46,110 bases of DNA. Source: Bacteroidales bacterium (GTDB lineage Bacteria; Bacteroidota; Bacteroidia; Bacteroidales; UBA10428). The position numbers were made by a program, and so were the translations under genes. The notes beneath the pieces are model-generated. The model ran no database searches and was not told the DNA's origin. It saw only the letters and a program-made list of their open reading frames with translations. Shown here piece by piece: positions 1 through 8,095 of the stretch (its first letter is position 1; every line of letters starts with the position of its first letter). The DNA is taken from positions 1 to 46,110 of the forward strand of contig JAFGOZ010000226.1 of NCBI GenBank assembly GCA_016926235.1, in the 5' to 3' direction.

Positions 1-220
1 ATATTGGTAAACATTGTATTAGAAAATGTTTCTAAGTCCCGTTAGGGACGAAATATAATTTACTCGTTTAGTAATGAAAATAAAACTTAATTTATAAAAA
101 TTATAAGATATTTTTATTTTGTACTATTTCATTCATTTTGAATATTTATAAATAACATTTACGTAAGCACCGTAAAATAAAAGAAAATGAAAAAATAGAA
201 AATGCATATTTATTGTTTCA
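1..220. other. AT-rich intergenic DNA with a REP-like hairpin
   Basis: I see no convincing coding region here. The one structured part is GTCCC-GTTA-GGGAC at 36-49, a perfect 5-bp stem with a 4-nt loop. The rest is AT-rich, with a small palindrome TTACGTAA near 160-170. Short hairpins of the form GTCCC(loop)GGGAC are common as dispersed intergenic repeats in Bacteroidota. That relation is from general knowledge and was not searched. Confidence 0.5.
36..49. repeat. Short REP-like palindrome
   Basis: GTCCC (36-40), loop GTTA, GGGAC (45-49). It stands out in very AT-rich DNA, and no poly-T follows, so it is not an obvious terminator. It resembles the GCCCC-TTT-GGGGC hairpin at 46071-46083 in design but not in sequence. 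A REP element moved by a REP-associated tyrosine transposase is one explanation (inference). Confidence 0.45.
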
Positions 221-251
221 AAAAAACTGCGGAAAAATCCGCAGTTTTTTG
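221..251 (+). terminator. Strong intrinsic terminator of a gene left of the window
   Basis: The 8-bp perfect stem ACTGCGGA (226-233) / TCCGCAGT (238-245) has an AAAA loop, an A-run before it and a T-run after it, so it could work in both directions. It closes a transcription unit that is not inside the window. It also isolates the small reading frame that starts about 45-75 nt downstream. Confidence 0.8.
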
Positions 252-325
252 TGAAAATATCCTGATTTTTTTTATTCCCATATGTTTTAAAATTGTACAG
301 TGAAACCCTAAAACATCAGAATAAT

Positions 326-589
326 ATGGAAGCGATTTTACATAATCAGGTTACAACCGGGGCATTAGAAAATTCAGTAGGTAAGTTTCTGAACATAAAT
401 CTTGGTGGATTGGATGCTACAAGCACAGAAATTAGTATAATAAATCATGAGGGGACAAAGATACACCATACCAGGGCCAATGGATTTAGCAGCCTTAAGG
501 TTAGCACCAAACATCTTCCCAAGGGGTTCTACCTCTTACAAGTAACATCTGATAAAGGTATTATTAATAAGAAACTTATTATCGAATAA
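326..589 (+). pseudogene. Orphan fragment of a T9SS type A C-terminal sorting domain
   Basis: The frame is 87 aa from the ATG at 326; a TTG at 293 would give 98 aa. The last 65 residues match the pattern of a Por-secretion C-terminal domain: a beta strand (FLNINLGG), then EISIINHEGTKI, then LPKGFYLLQVTSDKG and a Lys-rich end (KKLIIE). The usual YPNP motif and any passenger domain or signal peptide are missing. A stop codon lies at 263 in the same frame and a terminator at 221-251, so nothing upstream can be fused to it in the present sequence. I infer a decayed remnant of a secreted protein gene. A small expressed protein is possible but could not reach the periplasm without a signal peptide. 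Confidence 0.5.
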
Positions 590-611
590 AGATTAACCCT
601 TCAATATCCTA

Positions 612-691
612 AAAAGGCTGCCCGAAATTCTCTTATTCAATAAGCGCTAAAATTCAATAAGGAAATATCTTCAGGATCCGGACAGCCTTTT
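612..691. repeat. Long-armed inverted repeat with poly-T, possible terminator
   Basis: The left arm AAAAGGCTGCCCG (612-624) pairs with CGGACAGCCTTTT (679-691), with one C-A mismatch in 13 bp. Between them is a 54-nt loop that holds the direct repeat ATTCAATAAG (635-644 and 652-661). TATTTTTT follows the right arm, so it could end transcription from the left. The arm AGGCTGTCC on the minus strand also occurs at 45828-45836. That motif is typical of insertion-sequence ends, so a small IS-derived remnant is an alternative. Confidence 0.45.
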
Positions 692-866
692 ATTTTTTCC
701 CTACCCCAAAATCCATAGTTCATCAATTCATCCTTTCCTTCAATAATCGAACAGGTTCTTATTGAAACCTTCTTTTTACCAAAATTGATACAAACTAAAA
801 ATTTGTTCTTACGATATAGAAACTTTTGTTTTCGTAAGTCAATCAAATCTACTATTTTTATGCCTT

Positions 867-874
867 TAATTTTG
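867..874 (+). promoter_or_regulatory. Candidate -7 element for transketolase
   Basis: TAATTTTG fits the Bacteroidetes -7 consensus TAnnTTTG and lies 25 nt before the ATG. No clear TTTG -33 box sits at the usual 19-21 nt spacing; the nearest one (825-828) is too far upstream. This makes it weaker than the tetR promoter at 38878-38908. Confidence 0.3.
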
Positions 875-898
875 AACAGAAAAACTTAAGGTATTACT

Positions 899-2950
899 AT
901 GATGAATAATTCAGTAGCAAACAAAGCAGCAGATAACATACGTATACTTTCTGCAGCTATGGTAGAAAAAGCCAAATCAGGTCACCCCGGTGGAGCAATG
1001 GGCGGCGCCGATTTTATGAATATCCTGTACTCCGAATTCCTTACATATGATCCGAATGACATGGCATGGCCAAACAGGGACAGATTTTTCCTCGATCCCG
1101 GGCATATGTCTCCTATGCTATATTCAACACTGGCATTAATAGGCAATTATACAATGGATGACCTGGCAAATTTCAGGCAATGGGAAAGTATCACACCCGG
1201 TCATCCTGAGTTAGATGTAAAAAAAGGAGTTGAAAACACATCAGGCCCTTTGGGACAAGGTCACGTAATGGGTATTGGTGCAGCTATCGCTGAAAGGTTT
1301 CTTGTAGCCCGATTCGGCGAATGGATGGCTCATAAAACCTTTGCATACATTTCTGACGGTGGTGTGCAGGAAGAGATATCGCAAGCAGCTGGAAGACTTG
1401 CTGGCCACCTGGGACTGGGTAACTTCATTATGTTTTATGATTCAAATGACATACAGCTTTCAACAGAAACTAGTGCTGTTACTTCTGAAAATACAGCAAA
1501 AAAATATGAAGCCTGGGGATGGCATGTATTATCTATAAATGGAAATGATCCGGATGAAATACGCAAAGCCTTAAAAGCAGCTATCTCTGAAACCAGCAAA
1601 CCTTCAATCATCATTGGTAAAACCATTATGGGTAAAGGTTGTTTAAAAGCTGATGGAAGCAATTATGAAGGGCAATGTTCAACCCATGGTATGCCGCTAT
1701 CGGAAGCAGGAGCTTCATTTGAGAAGACAATTGAAAATCTGGGTGGTAATCCGGCCAATCCATTTGTAATTTTCCCTGAAGTGGCAGATTTCTACAAAAA
1801 AGTAAAGGAAGAAAAGTCAAAAATTGCCAAAGCCAAAAAAGACGAACAGGCACAATGGGAAAAAGCTAATCCCGAGCTGGCTAAGAAACTTGAAAAATTC
1901 ATATCAGGGAAAGCACCTGAAGTAGATTATTTAAAGATTCAACAAAAGGAAAATATCGCTTCCCGGGCAGCATCAGGAATTGCACTTGGATACTTTGCTC
2001 AGAATATTGAAAATATGATCGTATCATCAGCTGACCTTTCAAATAGTGATAAGACTGATGGCTTCCTTAAAAACTCAAAAGCATTTAAAAAAGGAGACTT
2101 TAGCGGAGCTTTTTTACAAGCTGGCGTTTCCGAATTAACTATGGCCGCAATAGCTAACGGGCTTGCACTTCATGGAGGCATTATACCTGTTTGCGCTACG
2201 TTCTTTGTATTCTCAGACTATATGAAGCCTGCTGCAAGGCTAGCTGCACTCATGAAGCTCCCTGTAAAATATGTCTGGACCCATGATGCCTTCCGGGTAG
2301 GTGAAGATGGCCCGACACATCAACCTGTTGAGCAGGAAGCTCAAATAAGGCTGCTGGAAAAACTCAAAAACCACTCCGGACAAAACAGTATGTTGGTTTT
2401 AAGACCTGCTGATGCTCAGGAAACCACAATTGCCTGGAAAATGGCTCTTGAAAACACAAAAACCCCAACAGCACTGCTTCTTTCAAGACAGAATATTAAA
2501 GATATTCCTGCATGCACTTGCTGTTCATCACGATACGAATGCGCTAAAGGAGCTGAAAAAGGTGCTTATGTAATTCAAAAACCGGAAGGTAAACCTGATA
2601 TTATATTAGTTGGAAATGGTTCAGAGGTTTCAACCCTGTATGAAGGCGGACAACTGCTTGAAAAACAAAAAGGACTAAAGGTACAAGTGGTATCTGCACC
2701 TTCTGAAGGATTATTCAGAAACCAGCCATTATCATACCAGAAAGAAGTTATTCCTGATGGGATACCTGTATTTGGATTAACTGCCGGGCTTCCTGTTACA
2801 CTGGAAGGTTTGGTAGGAGCAAAAGGTAAAGCTGTTGGACTTGACAGCTTCGGATTCTCAGCTCCTGCAAAAGTACTGGATGAAAAACTTGGTTATACTC
2901 CTGAAAATGTTTTCAAACAAGTTGAAAAATATCTCAGCGAATACAAATAA
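899..2950 (+). CDS. tkt: Transketolase
   Basis: This thiamine-diphosphate enzyme of the non-oxidative pentose phosphate pathway moves two-carbon ketol units between sugar phosphates in the cytoplasm. The 683-aa single chain is close to the usual 660-680 aa. Visible signatures are SGHPGG (residues 27-32) and DRFFLDPGH in the N-terminal half. The thiamine-binding segment is SDGGVQEEISQ, where Ser replaces the first Gly of the usual GDG. The pyrimidine-domain motif EDGPTHQPVEQE carries the catalytic Glu. Two ATG codons in a row (899 and 902) are possible starts. A short Cys-rich stretch, CTCCSSRYEC, near residue 540 is unusual. A clear terminator follows at 2967, so it is transcribed separately from the next gene. 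Confidence 0.96.
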   Translation: MMNNSVANKAADNIRILSAAMVEKAKSGHPGGAMGGADFMNILYSEFLTYDPNDMAWPNRDRFFLDPGHMSPMLYSTLALIGNYTMDDLANFRQWESITPGHPELDVKKGVENTSGPLGQGHVMGIGAAIAERFLVARFGEWMAHKTFAYISDGGVQEEISQAAGRLAGHLGLGNFIMFYDSNDIQLSTETSAVTSENTAKKYEAWGWHVLSINGNDPDEIRKALKAAISETSKPSIIIGKTIMGKGCLKADGSNYEGQCSTHGMPLSEAGASFEKTIENLGGNPANPFVIFPEVADFYKKVKEEKSKIAKAKKDEQAQWEKANPELAKKLEKFISGKAPEVDYLKIQQKENIASRAASGIALGYFAQNIENMIVSSADLSNSDKTDGFLKNSKAFKKGDFSGAFLQAGVSELTMAAIANGLALHGGIIPVCATFFVFSDYMKPAARLAALMKLPVKYVWTHDAFRVGEDGPTHQPVEQEAQIRLLEKLKNHSGQNSMLVLRPADAQETTIAWKMALENTKTPTALLLSRQNIKDIPACTCCSSRYECAKGAEKGAYVIQKPEGKPDIILVGNGSEVSTLYEGGQLLEKQKGLKVQVVSAPSEGLFRNQPLSYQKEVIPDGIPVFGLTAGLPVTLEGLVGAKGKAVGLDSFGFSAPAKVLDEKLGYTPENVFKQVEKYLSEYK

Positions 2951-2966
2951 TGTAAATACCATATAT

Positions 2967-2998
2967 AAAAAAAGCTGCTCTCACAAGCAGCTTTTTTT
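2967..2998 (+). terminator. Intrinsic terminator of transketolase
   Basis: A run of A leads into the stem GCTGCT (2974-2979) / AGCAGC (2986-2991), followed by seven T. It lies 16 nt past the tkt stop codon. The A-run can pair with the T-run, lengthening the stem and making it potentially bidirectional. Confidence 0.85.
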
Positions 2999-3066
2999 AT
3001 TTTGTAGAATATACACTAAAAATTTAAAATTTTGTAAATTAAGGTAGTTTTTAGATTATATTCAGC

Positions 3067-3981
3067 ATGTTTATAAATAAAGCAATAGCAGCAATAATTC
3101 CCTATTTTCCAAAAAAATTCATCTGGCTATTCTCAAAGCGCTATATTGCCGGAGAACGGATTGGAGATGCAATTGAAGTCAGCAAAGCACTTAATAATGA
3201 AGGAATTAAGGTTAGTATTGATTTCCTCGGTGAATTTATTATAAACCTGAACGAAGTTCAGCCCTATCAAGATCAATATATTGAATTAATTCATGCATTA
3301 GAGGAGAATAAAATAGATGGCAATTATTCGCTAAAACCTACCATGTTTGGCCTCTTAATTGACAAAGAGCAATGTTATAAAAACATACGCACAATTGTTG
3401 AACTGGCTTCAAGATACAACCGTTTTATCAGGCTGGACATGGAAGATTCGCAATGTGTTGATCTTGAATTGGAACTCTTTAAAAAACTTTTTACAGAATT
3501 CCCTGCAAACGTAGGAATAGTGTTACAAGCATACTTGCGAAGAACATATAGTGATATTAAAGCCCTCATAAATTCAAATCCTCACAAAGATCAGCTTAAC
3601 ATAAGATTATGTAAAGGCATTTACCAGGAGCCCAAAGAAATAGCGTACAAAGATCATGACCGGATCAATGAAAATTATTTATTACTACTCGACTATATGT
3701 TTCAAAACAAATGTTACACAGGAATTGCAACACATGATGGTTATCTTATTGAGGAATCTTACAGATTGATTAATAAATACAACTTAACAACGGATGAATA
3801 CGAATTTCAAATGCTTTACGGTGTCACTCCTGAGTTAAGAAAAACAATACTATCCAATGGACATAATATGAGGGTATATGTACCATTTGGTGAAAAATGG
3901 TTTGGATATTCAACCCGGCGTCTAAGAGAAAATCCACGTATGGTTAGTCAGATAATAAAAGCTATCTTTATAAAAAAATAA
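3067..3981 (+). CDS. Proline dehydrogenase (PRODH family)
   Basis: This FAD enzyme oxidises proline to pyrroline-5-carboxylate, the first step of proline catabolism. The 304-aa protein is a stand-alone PRODH barrel of the short monofunctional type; it lacks the aldehyde dehydrogenase half of PutA. Motifs in order are LKPTMFG, RLDMEDS, VLQAYLRRT, RLCKGIYQEP, IATHDGY, FQMLYGV and VPFGEKWFGYSTRRLREN, the last being the substrate-binding end with the paired arginines. No pyrroline-5-carboxylate dehydrogenase gene is nearby. The next gene starts 7 nt after the stop, so the two are probably cotranscribed. Confidence 0.93.
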   Translation: MFINKAIAAIIPYFPKKFIWLFSKRYIAGERIGDAIEVSKALNNEGIKVSIDFLGEFIINLNEVQPYQDQYIELIHALEENKIDGNYSLKPTMFGLLIDKEQCYKNIRTIVELASRYNRFIRLDMEDSQCVDLELELFKKLFTEFPANVGIVLQAYLRRTYSDIKALINSNPHKDQLNIRLCKGIYQEPKEIAYKDHDRINENYLLLLDYMFQNKCYTGIATHDGYLIEESYRLINKYNLTTDEYEFQMLYGVTPELRKTILSNGHNMRVYVPFGEKWFGYSTRRLRENPRMVSQIIKAIFIKK

Positions 3982-3988
3982 TTTAGCC

Positions 3989-4762
3989 ATGATGGTATTA
4001 AAAAGATCACTAATCTATATTATGGCATTTTGCATTATGCCAGGTATATTCTCACAAAGTTCACTAAACGGCTCCTGGCGATTTATGAGCTATCGGAATA
4101 TATTGACAAATTATTTTAAGGTTCAAAGCTATTCATCCTATCGCTATGGTAGTATAATGCTAAATTTTAAGGATAGCCTGGGCGTTGGAACATTTAGCGG
4201 ACATACTATCTCGAATACTATTAATGGAGAATACCAGATAATTGATGATAAGACTGTTTTATTTACGAATGTCACAAAAGGATTGTTTGATGAAACCAGT
4301 GAAATAATGGATATAAGGATAGGATTGAAAGGTAGTACAAAATATGAAGCAGGCGATAACAATCTTAAAATTATCTACAATAATGGACAGGAAGAAATGA
4401 ACTTTGTCCGCGTCAATTATGATTTAAAGGGTACCTGGAAAATTAAACAATTAACTGACAGGGAAAATAATAATCCTAACAAATCTTATAATGAAGCACT
4501 GCGTTTTCATTTTGAGGGGAATAAGTTAATTATCTACAATGCAAATGACAGGAAAAAAACCATTGAGAAAAATATACTCCAAACCAATCTCTTTCATAAG
4601 TTTACACTCGAAGATATAAAGAAAGGTGAAATCGAAAAAAAAGGTATTGATCCAATAGTTATGGAAATATTTGCAGATGGATTAAAGTATGAAAGTTATT
4701 TAAACCAGCTGTTTCTATATTCGGACAGGTTTCGCGTGGAACTTATTCCGGCCGAACCTTAG
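3989..4762 (+). CDS. Secreted protein with META/lipocalin-like repeats
   Basis: The 257-aa protein begins with a signal peptide (hydrophobic segment to about residue 22, ending IFSQ). The mature part has two similar halves. One begins LNGSWRFMSY at about residue 26, the other DLKGTWKIKQL near residue 145. The first half has the order seen in META/HslJ domains (FSGHTIS, then NGEYQI, then NNLKIIYNNGQEEMNFVR). It lacks the diagnostic Gly-Cys-Asn. That makes a small beta-barrel protein of the META or lipocalin-like type my best guess, at moderate confidence. The function is unknown. It follows proline dehydrogenase by 7 nt and converges with hisS, whose stop is 4 nt away. Confidence 0.6.
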   Translation: MMVLKRSLIYIMAFCIMPGIFSQSSLNGSWRFMSYRNILTNYFKVQSYSSYRYGSIMLNFKDSLGVGTFSGHTISNTINGEYQIIDDKTVLFTNVTKGLFDETSEIMDIRIGLKGSTKYEAGDNNLKIIYNNGQEEMNFVRVNYDLKGTWKIKQLTDRENNNPNKSYNEALRFHFEGNKLIIYNANDRKKTIEKNILQTNLFHKFTLEDIKKGEIEKKGIDPIVMEIFADGLKYESYLNQLFLYSDRFRVELIPAEP

Positions 4763-4766
4763 AATT

Positions 4767-6131
4767 TTACTTCTGTAGAATTTTAATTGCCTCGTCAAGG
4801 GTCATTTGTTGTTGCTGGCCACTGACCATGTCTTTCAGTGTCACTAAATTTTTCTGCATTTCTTCTTCCCCAATCATCATCACATATTCAATACCCTTAT
4901 TATTTGCATAAGTGAGTTGTTTCTTTATTTTAGCAGCATCAGGATATATTTCGGTACTTATATTTTCGTTCCTGAGCTTTGCTGCTAAACCCAATATGTA
5001 CTTTTCTTCATTTGGACCAAAGTTCACGAACATAAGCTTTGAAGCACTTGACAATTCGAGAGGAAACTTTTCAAGATTATAAAGTACATCATAAATCCGA
5101 TCTGCGCCAAAAGATATTCCAACACCCGATACATTTTCCAATCCAAAAATCCCTGTCAGATTATCATACCTGCCTCCACCACAAATACTGCCTATTTCGT
5201 AATTATCTGCTTTAACCTCTATAATAGAACCCGTGTAATAGTTTAATCCCCTGGCAAGTGATAAATCCAGAAAAACCTCAGTCTTTAATGATAAACCTTT
5301 TAAATAGCCAAACAGTGTTTCCAATTCACTTATTCCTTCTATCCCTTTTTCCGATTTGGCAAAAAACTTACGAAGAAATTGCAGCTTATCCAGGTTATTT
5401 CCTTTCATTCTGATAAAATCCTGAAGTTTTTCGATAGATCCTTCAGAAATCCCTTTAAGTCTTAACTCTTCATTAACCTTTTCAATGCCTATTTTATCAA
5501 GCTTATCTATAGCAACAGTAATATCTACGAGCTTATCCGTCTCCCCTATGGTTTCTGATAATCCCGCAAGTAATTTTCTATTATTCAATTTTATTGTAAC
5601 ATCAATCCCTAACTTTCTAAAAACCACATCAATGATTTGCACTAACTCAACCTCATTCATTAATGAGTCACTGCCAATAACATCTACATCACATTGATAA
5701 AATTCCCTGTAACGACCTTTTTGTGGCCTGTCAGCCCTCCACACAGGTTGTATTTGATATCTTTTAAAAGGGAAAGTAATATCATTACGATGTTGTACAA
5801 TAAATCGTGCAAATGGAACTGTTAAATCATACCTCAAACCCTTTTCACAAAATTGAAGAGACAACTTATTCGAATCCTTTGATTGTAGAATTGCGTCACC
5901 GGTCTTTTCAAGAAAGTCTCCTGAATTTAAAATCTTAAATAGTAGCTTGTCCCCTTCCTCTCCATATTTGCCGAGTAATGTAGATAGATTTTCCATCGCA
6001 GGGGTCTCAATAGGAACGTAACCATACAACTGGAACACGTCCTTGATTGTCTGAAAGATATAGTTTCTTTTAGCAGTCTCTGCTGGTAAAAAATCTCTCG
6101 TACCTTTTGGCACTGATGGTTTCTGTTGCAT
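4767..6131 (-). CDS. hisS: Histidyl-tRNA synthetase
   Basis: This class II aminoacyl-tRNA synthetase charges tRNA-His in the cytoplasm. I chose the ATG at 6131 (454 aa, [14 protein letters not shown]). A TTG 9 nt upstream is possible but unneeded. Visible are motif 2 ([19 protein letters not shown], about residues 132-150), the histidine-specific motif [10 protein letters not shown] (292-301) and GGGRYD (318-323). A C-terminal anticodon-binding domain follows from about residue 360. A candidate -7 box lies at 6152-6159. Length and motifs are normal for the Bacteroidetes enzyme. Confidence 0.96.
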   Translation of the reverse strand: MQQKPSVPKGTRDFLPAETAKRNYIFQTIKDVFQLYGYVPIETPAMENLSTLLGKYGEEGDKLLFKILNSGDFLEKTGDAILQSKDSNKLSLQFCEKGLRYDLTVPFARFIVQHRNDITFPFKRYQIQPVWRADRPQKGRYREFYQCDVDVIGSDSLMNEVELVQIIDVVFRKLGIDVTIKLNNRKLLAGLSETIGETDKLVDITVAIDKLDKIGIEKVNEELRLKGISEGSIEKLQDFIRMKGNNLDKLQFLRKFFAKSEKGIEGISELETLFGYLKGLSLKTEVFLDLSLARGLNYYTGSIIEVKADNYEIGSICGGGRYDNLTGIFGLENVSGVGISFGADRIYDVLYNLEKFPLELSSASKLMFVNFGPNEEKYILGLAAKLRNENISTEIYPDAAKIKKQLTYANNKGIEYVMMIGEEEMQKNLVTLKDMVSGQQQQMTLDEAIKILQK

Positions 6132-6151
6132 GCTGATCAAATTTTAGGCCA

Positions 6152-6159
6152 CAAAAATA
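6152..6159 (-). promoter_or_regulatory. Candidate -7 element for hisS
   Basis: On the minus strand this reads TATTTTTG, an exact match to TAnnTTTG, 20 nt before the chosen ATG. A TTTG -33 box is not evident at 19-21 nt, so the call rests on one element. Its position supports the ATG at 6131, not the TTG at 6140. Confidence 0.4.
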
Positions 6160-6232
6160 GCAATTATGATTTATAAAAATAACTGAAATGAAATGAACTT
6201 ATTAAAAATTTCCCGTATATGTCTTAATCCGG

Positions 6233-6263
6233 TTCAAAAAAAAACCGGCTTGAATGCCGGCTT
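6233..6263 (-). terminator. Intrinsic terminator of the 6285-7139 gene
   Basis: Read on the minus strand, the stem GCCGG/CCGGC (6256-6260 with 6245-6249) has a 6-nt loop and is followed by a run of eight T. It lies about 25 nt past the stop of the secreted protein gene and keeps it separate from hisS, which is on the same strand downstream. Confidence 0.75.
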
Positions 6264-6284
6264 TATACTCTTTTGCAGAACAGC

Positions 6285-7139
6285 TTACTCTAATCTCTTA
6301 GCCAGTTTTTTAAAGTCACTTTCAAGAAAACCATCGGGCTCCTTTTCATCGATCTTATGATAATCAAAATAATAAAACTTTGCATCAGCAGCTCCAATGA
6401 TGATCTTATAGCAGCGCGCATTTACTTTTGTCCCTTCGGGTCCGACTTTGTGTAAAAATACAACGTTGGGATCCCTGTTATTTATTGCCTCCTCAATATC
6501 TTCTTTTGTTACAATTTTGAATTTTTCAGGATAAACCTTTTTAATCCTTGCAGCTGAATTCACTTCCTTATCAAGCTCATTTTCAAGTAAATATAAAGTC
6601 TTTCCTTTAATATTTTGAATATTATCATTATAATGTTTAAACACATTTGCAGAAATAATATCAGGGTTATCAGTTATTAGTTTTATATGATTTTGCATAA
6701 ACCTTATCAATATGGCAAGTTTATAAATATAATATTCTTCTCCAACGTTTTTATAAGATACAGGCACCGCACAAAGTGCAGGCATCTGATTCACCCTGAA
6801 ATAACTACCTCCGAGAAGACATTGTAAAAACCTGTATTCCGCGTCTGTTTTATCATGTTCAAACGATACATTTGTCATAATAATAAAGGAATACTGTGGA
6901 TCCTGCCTTTTTGTATCAAATTCAGACAAATTTATAAAATCATATTCTGTGAGATTCCACTCCTGTTCAATCATATCCCGTATAACCATGTTATACTCTG
7001 CAAGGGGATTATCGTCGAGTACAACCAGGGTCTTGGTGGTATAAAACTTTTTAATATCTTCCTGAGTTGGCACATAGTCCTGAGCCTGCAATTTAATAAT
7101 ACAGGAAGCAATGAACAATAATAAAAAAATCTTCTTCAT
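6285..7139 (-). CDS. Secreted protein of unknown function
   Basis: The 284-aa protein starts with a clear signal peptide (MKKIFLLLFIASCI, cleavage near LQAQ, residue 20). I do not recognise a characterised domain. The mature protein is a mixed alpha/beta sequence. Its C-terminal segment, with KVGPEGTKVNARCYKIII then AADAKFYYFDYHKI, looks like a family found in other Bacteroidota (recollection, not searched). It has no sorting domain or lipobox, so it is probably periplasmic. The gene lies 17 nt downstream of the next secreted-protein gene on the same strand, so the two probably form an operon ending at the terminator at 6233-6263. Confidence 0.7.
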   Translation of the reverse strand: MKKIFLLLFIASCIIKLQAQDYVPTQEDIKKFYTTKTLVVLDDNPLAEYNMVIRDMIEQEWNLTEYDFINLSEFDTKRQDPQYSFIIMTNVSFEHDKTDAEYRFLQCLLGGSYFRVNQMPALCAVPVSYKNVGEEYYIYKLAILIRFMQNHIKLITDNPDIISANVFKHYNDNIQNIKGKTLYLLENELDKEVNSAARIKKVYPEKFKIVTKEDIEEAINNRDPNVVFLHKVGPEGTKVNARCYKIIIGAADAKFYYFDYHKIDEKEPDGFLESDFKKLAKRLE

Positions 7140-7156
7140 GACTGTAATTTTTATAT

Positions 7157-7855
7157 TTAATTATTAGGAATTATATACAATGGATTTCGCTCATTAAACT
7201 TTCGTATATAAACAAATTTTAGTTGTTTTTTCTTTTTGTTTCTTAAATTGTTATATTCATCAAATAGTTCCGGATCTTTCATAAGAAGAACTTCCAGGTT
7301 TGAAACTGTATAATCAAGTAATTTTCCGCTGTCAAAATCAAGGATAAACTGTCTCAATTCATTGGAAGCAACAGAATTGCTGCGGGGTGTGTAATAATAC
7401 GAATTGTAATACCTGTAATAATAAGGATCATAATATACATTATCATAGGTTGTAACATTTGCTACAAAATGACAAATCCGGCCTATAATTGTAATTCTCT
7501 GAAAATCACCGTTTAAATTAATGTATAAGGCCCCATTCCTGGAATAACCCCATATTTTTTTCAATTCAACATCAACTTTCTCGCCCAGATCATTATAGAA
7601 AGATATTACATTCTCAGATAAAACTTTCGTAAAAAAATCTTTATCATTATAATCGGTGGTTGTAAGTATTTTAGATTTTGGGATCGGACTATCGGATTTT
7701 ACCTGTGCAAAACTTAAATATATGCCTTCCTTAAACTGAAAATCCGGTGTATACTTAATCCCAATTGTATCCTTTTGGGTAAAAATATCTATAGAAAACA
7801 GAAATAGTAAGCAAAATACTATTATTACATTTTTAATCATATATATCCTCATCAT
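7157..7855 (-). CDS. Secreted Tyr-rich protein of unknown function
   Basis: The 232-aa protein has an N-terminal hydrophobic signal. The start may be the ATG at 7855 (MMRIYMIKN) or the one 15 nt inside (MIKNVIIVF), which gives a cleaner signal peptide. A block near the middle is unusually Tyr-rich (YYDPYYYRYYNSYYY). The C-terminal part has the pattern LEVLLMKDPELFDEYNNL followed by a Lys run and FNERNPLYI. This architecture is familiar from uncharacterised Bacteroidota proteins, but I know no function. It is first in a probable two-gene operon with 6285-7139. The 240 nt upstream separate it from the divergent sensor gene at 8096. Confidence 0.7.
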   Translation of the reverse strand: MMRIYMIKNVIIVFCLLFLFSIDIFTQKDTIGIKYTPDFQFKEGIYLSFAQVKSDSPIPKSKILTTTDYNDKDFFTKVLSENVISFYNDLGEKVDVELKKIWGYSRNGALYINLNGDFQRITIIGRICHFVANVTTYDNVYYDPYYYRYYNSYYYTPRSNSVASNELRQFILDFDSGKLLDYTVSNLEVLLMKDPELFDEYNNLRNKKKKQLKFVYIRKFNERNPLYIIPNN

Positions 7856-8053
7856 ATCTAATACAACGTTAGTTAAAGTTAAAATATTTCTTAAATAATC
7901 CCATGGTTCTGAATTTAATATTTAAACTTAAAATTCATAGATCACACAATATACTTATTAGCAAATACTTGTATCAATAGCTTCTTTTTTTCATGGAAGT
8001 AATCATCACTTTCATAAAAAGAGACTTGATTCAAAACAGAATTATTATACTGC

Positions 8054-8083
8054 TTTGGTTTTTTTATTATATATTTATATTTC
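8054..8083 (+). promoter_or_regulatory. Candidate promoter of the hybrid sensor gene
   Basis: TTTG (8054-8057), an 18-nt spacer, then TATATTTC (8076-8083), which is seven of eight matches to TAnnTTTG. The predicted start near 8090 leaves only about 6 nt before the ATG at 8096. The messenger would be nearly leaderless, or the true promoter lies elsewhere. Confidence 0.35.
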
Positions 8084-8095
8084 CATTTTGTATAT

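Larger units (their letters stand above)
590..898. other. Intergenic region upstream of transketolase
   Basis: The stretch holds a long hairpin at 612-691 (listed separately). A second inverted repeat, CTTACGA near 808-814 and TCGTAAG near 832-838, lies upstream of the transketolase promoter. A weak minus-strand frame (637-846, TTG start, 69 aa) crosses both structures and looks spurious. I see no RNA gene. Confidence 0.5.

Noticed and set aside
637..846. Minus-strand frame of 69 aa with a TTG start
   Set aside because: It begins and ends inside inverted repeats, has no signal or domain pattern, and lies in the promoter region of transketolase. Probably chance.
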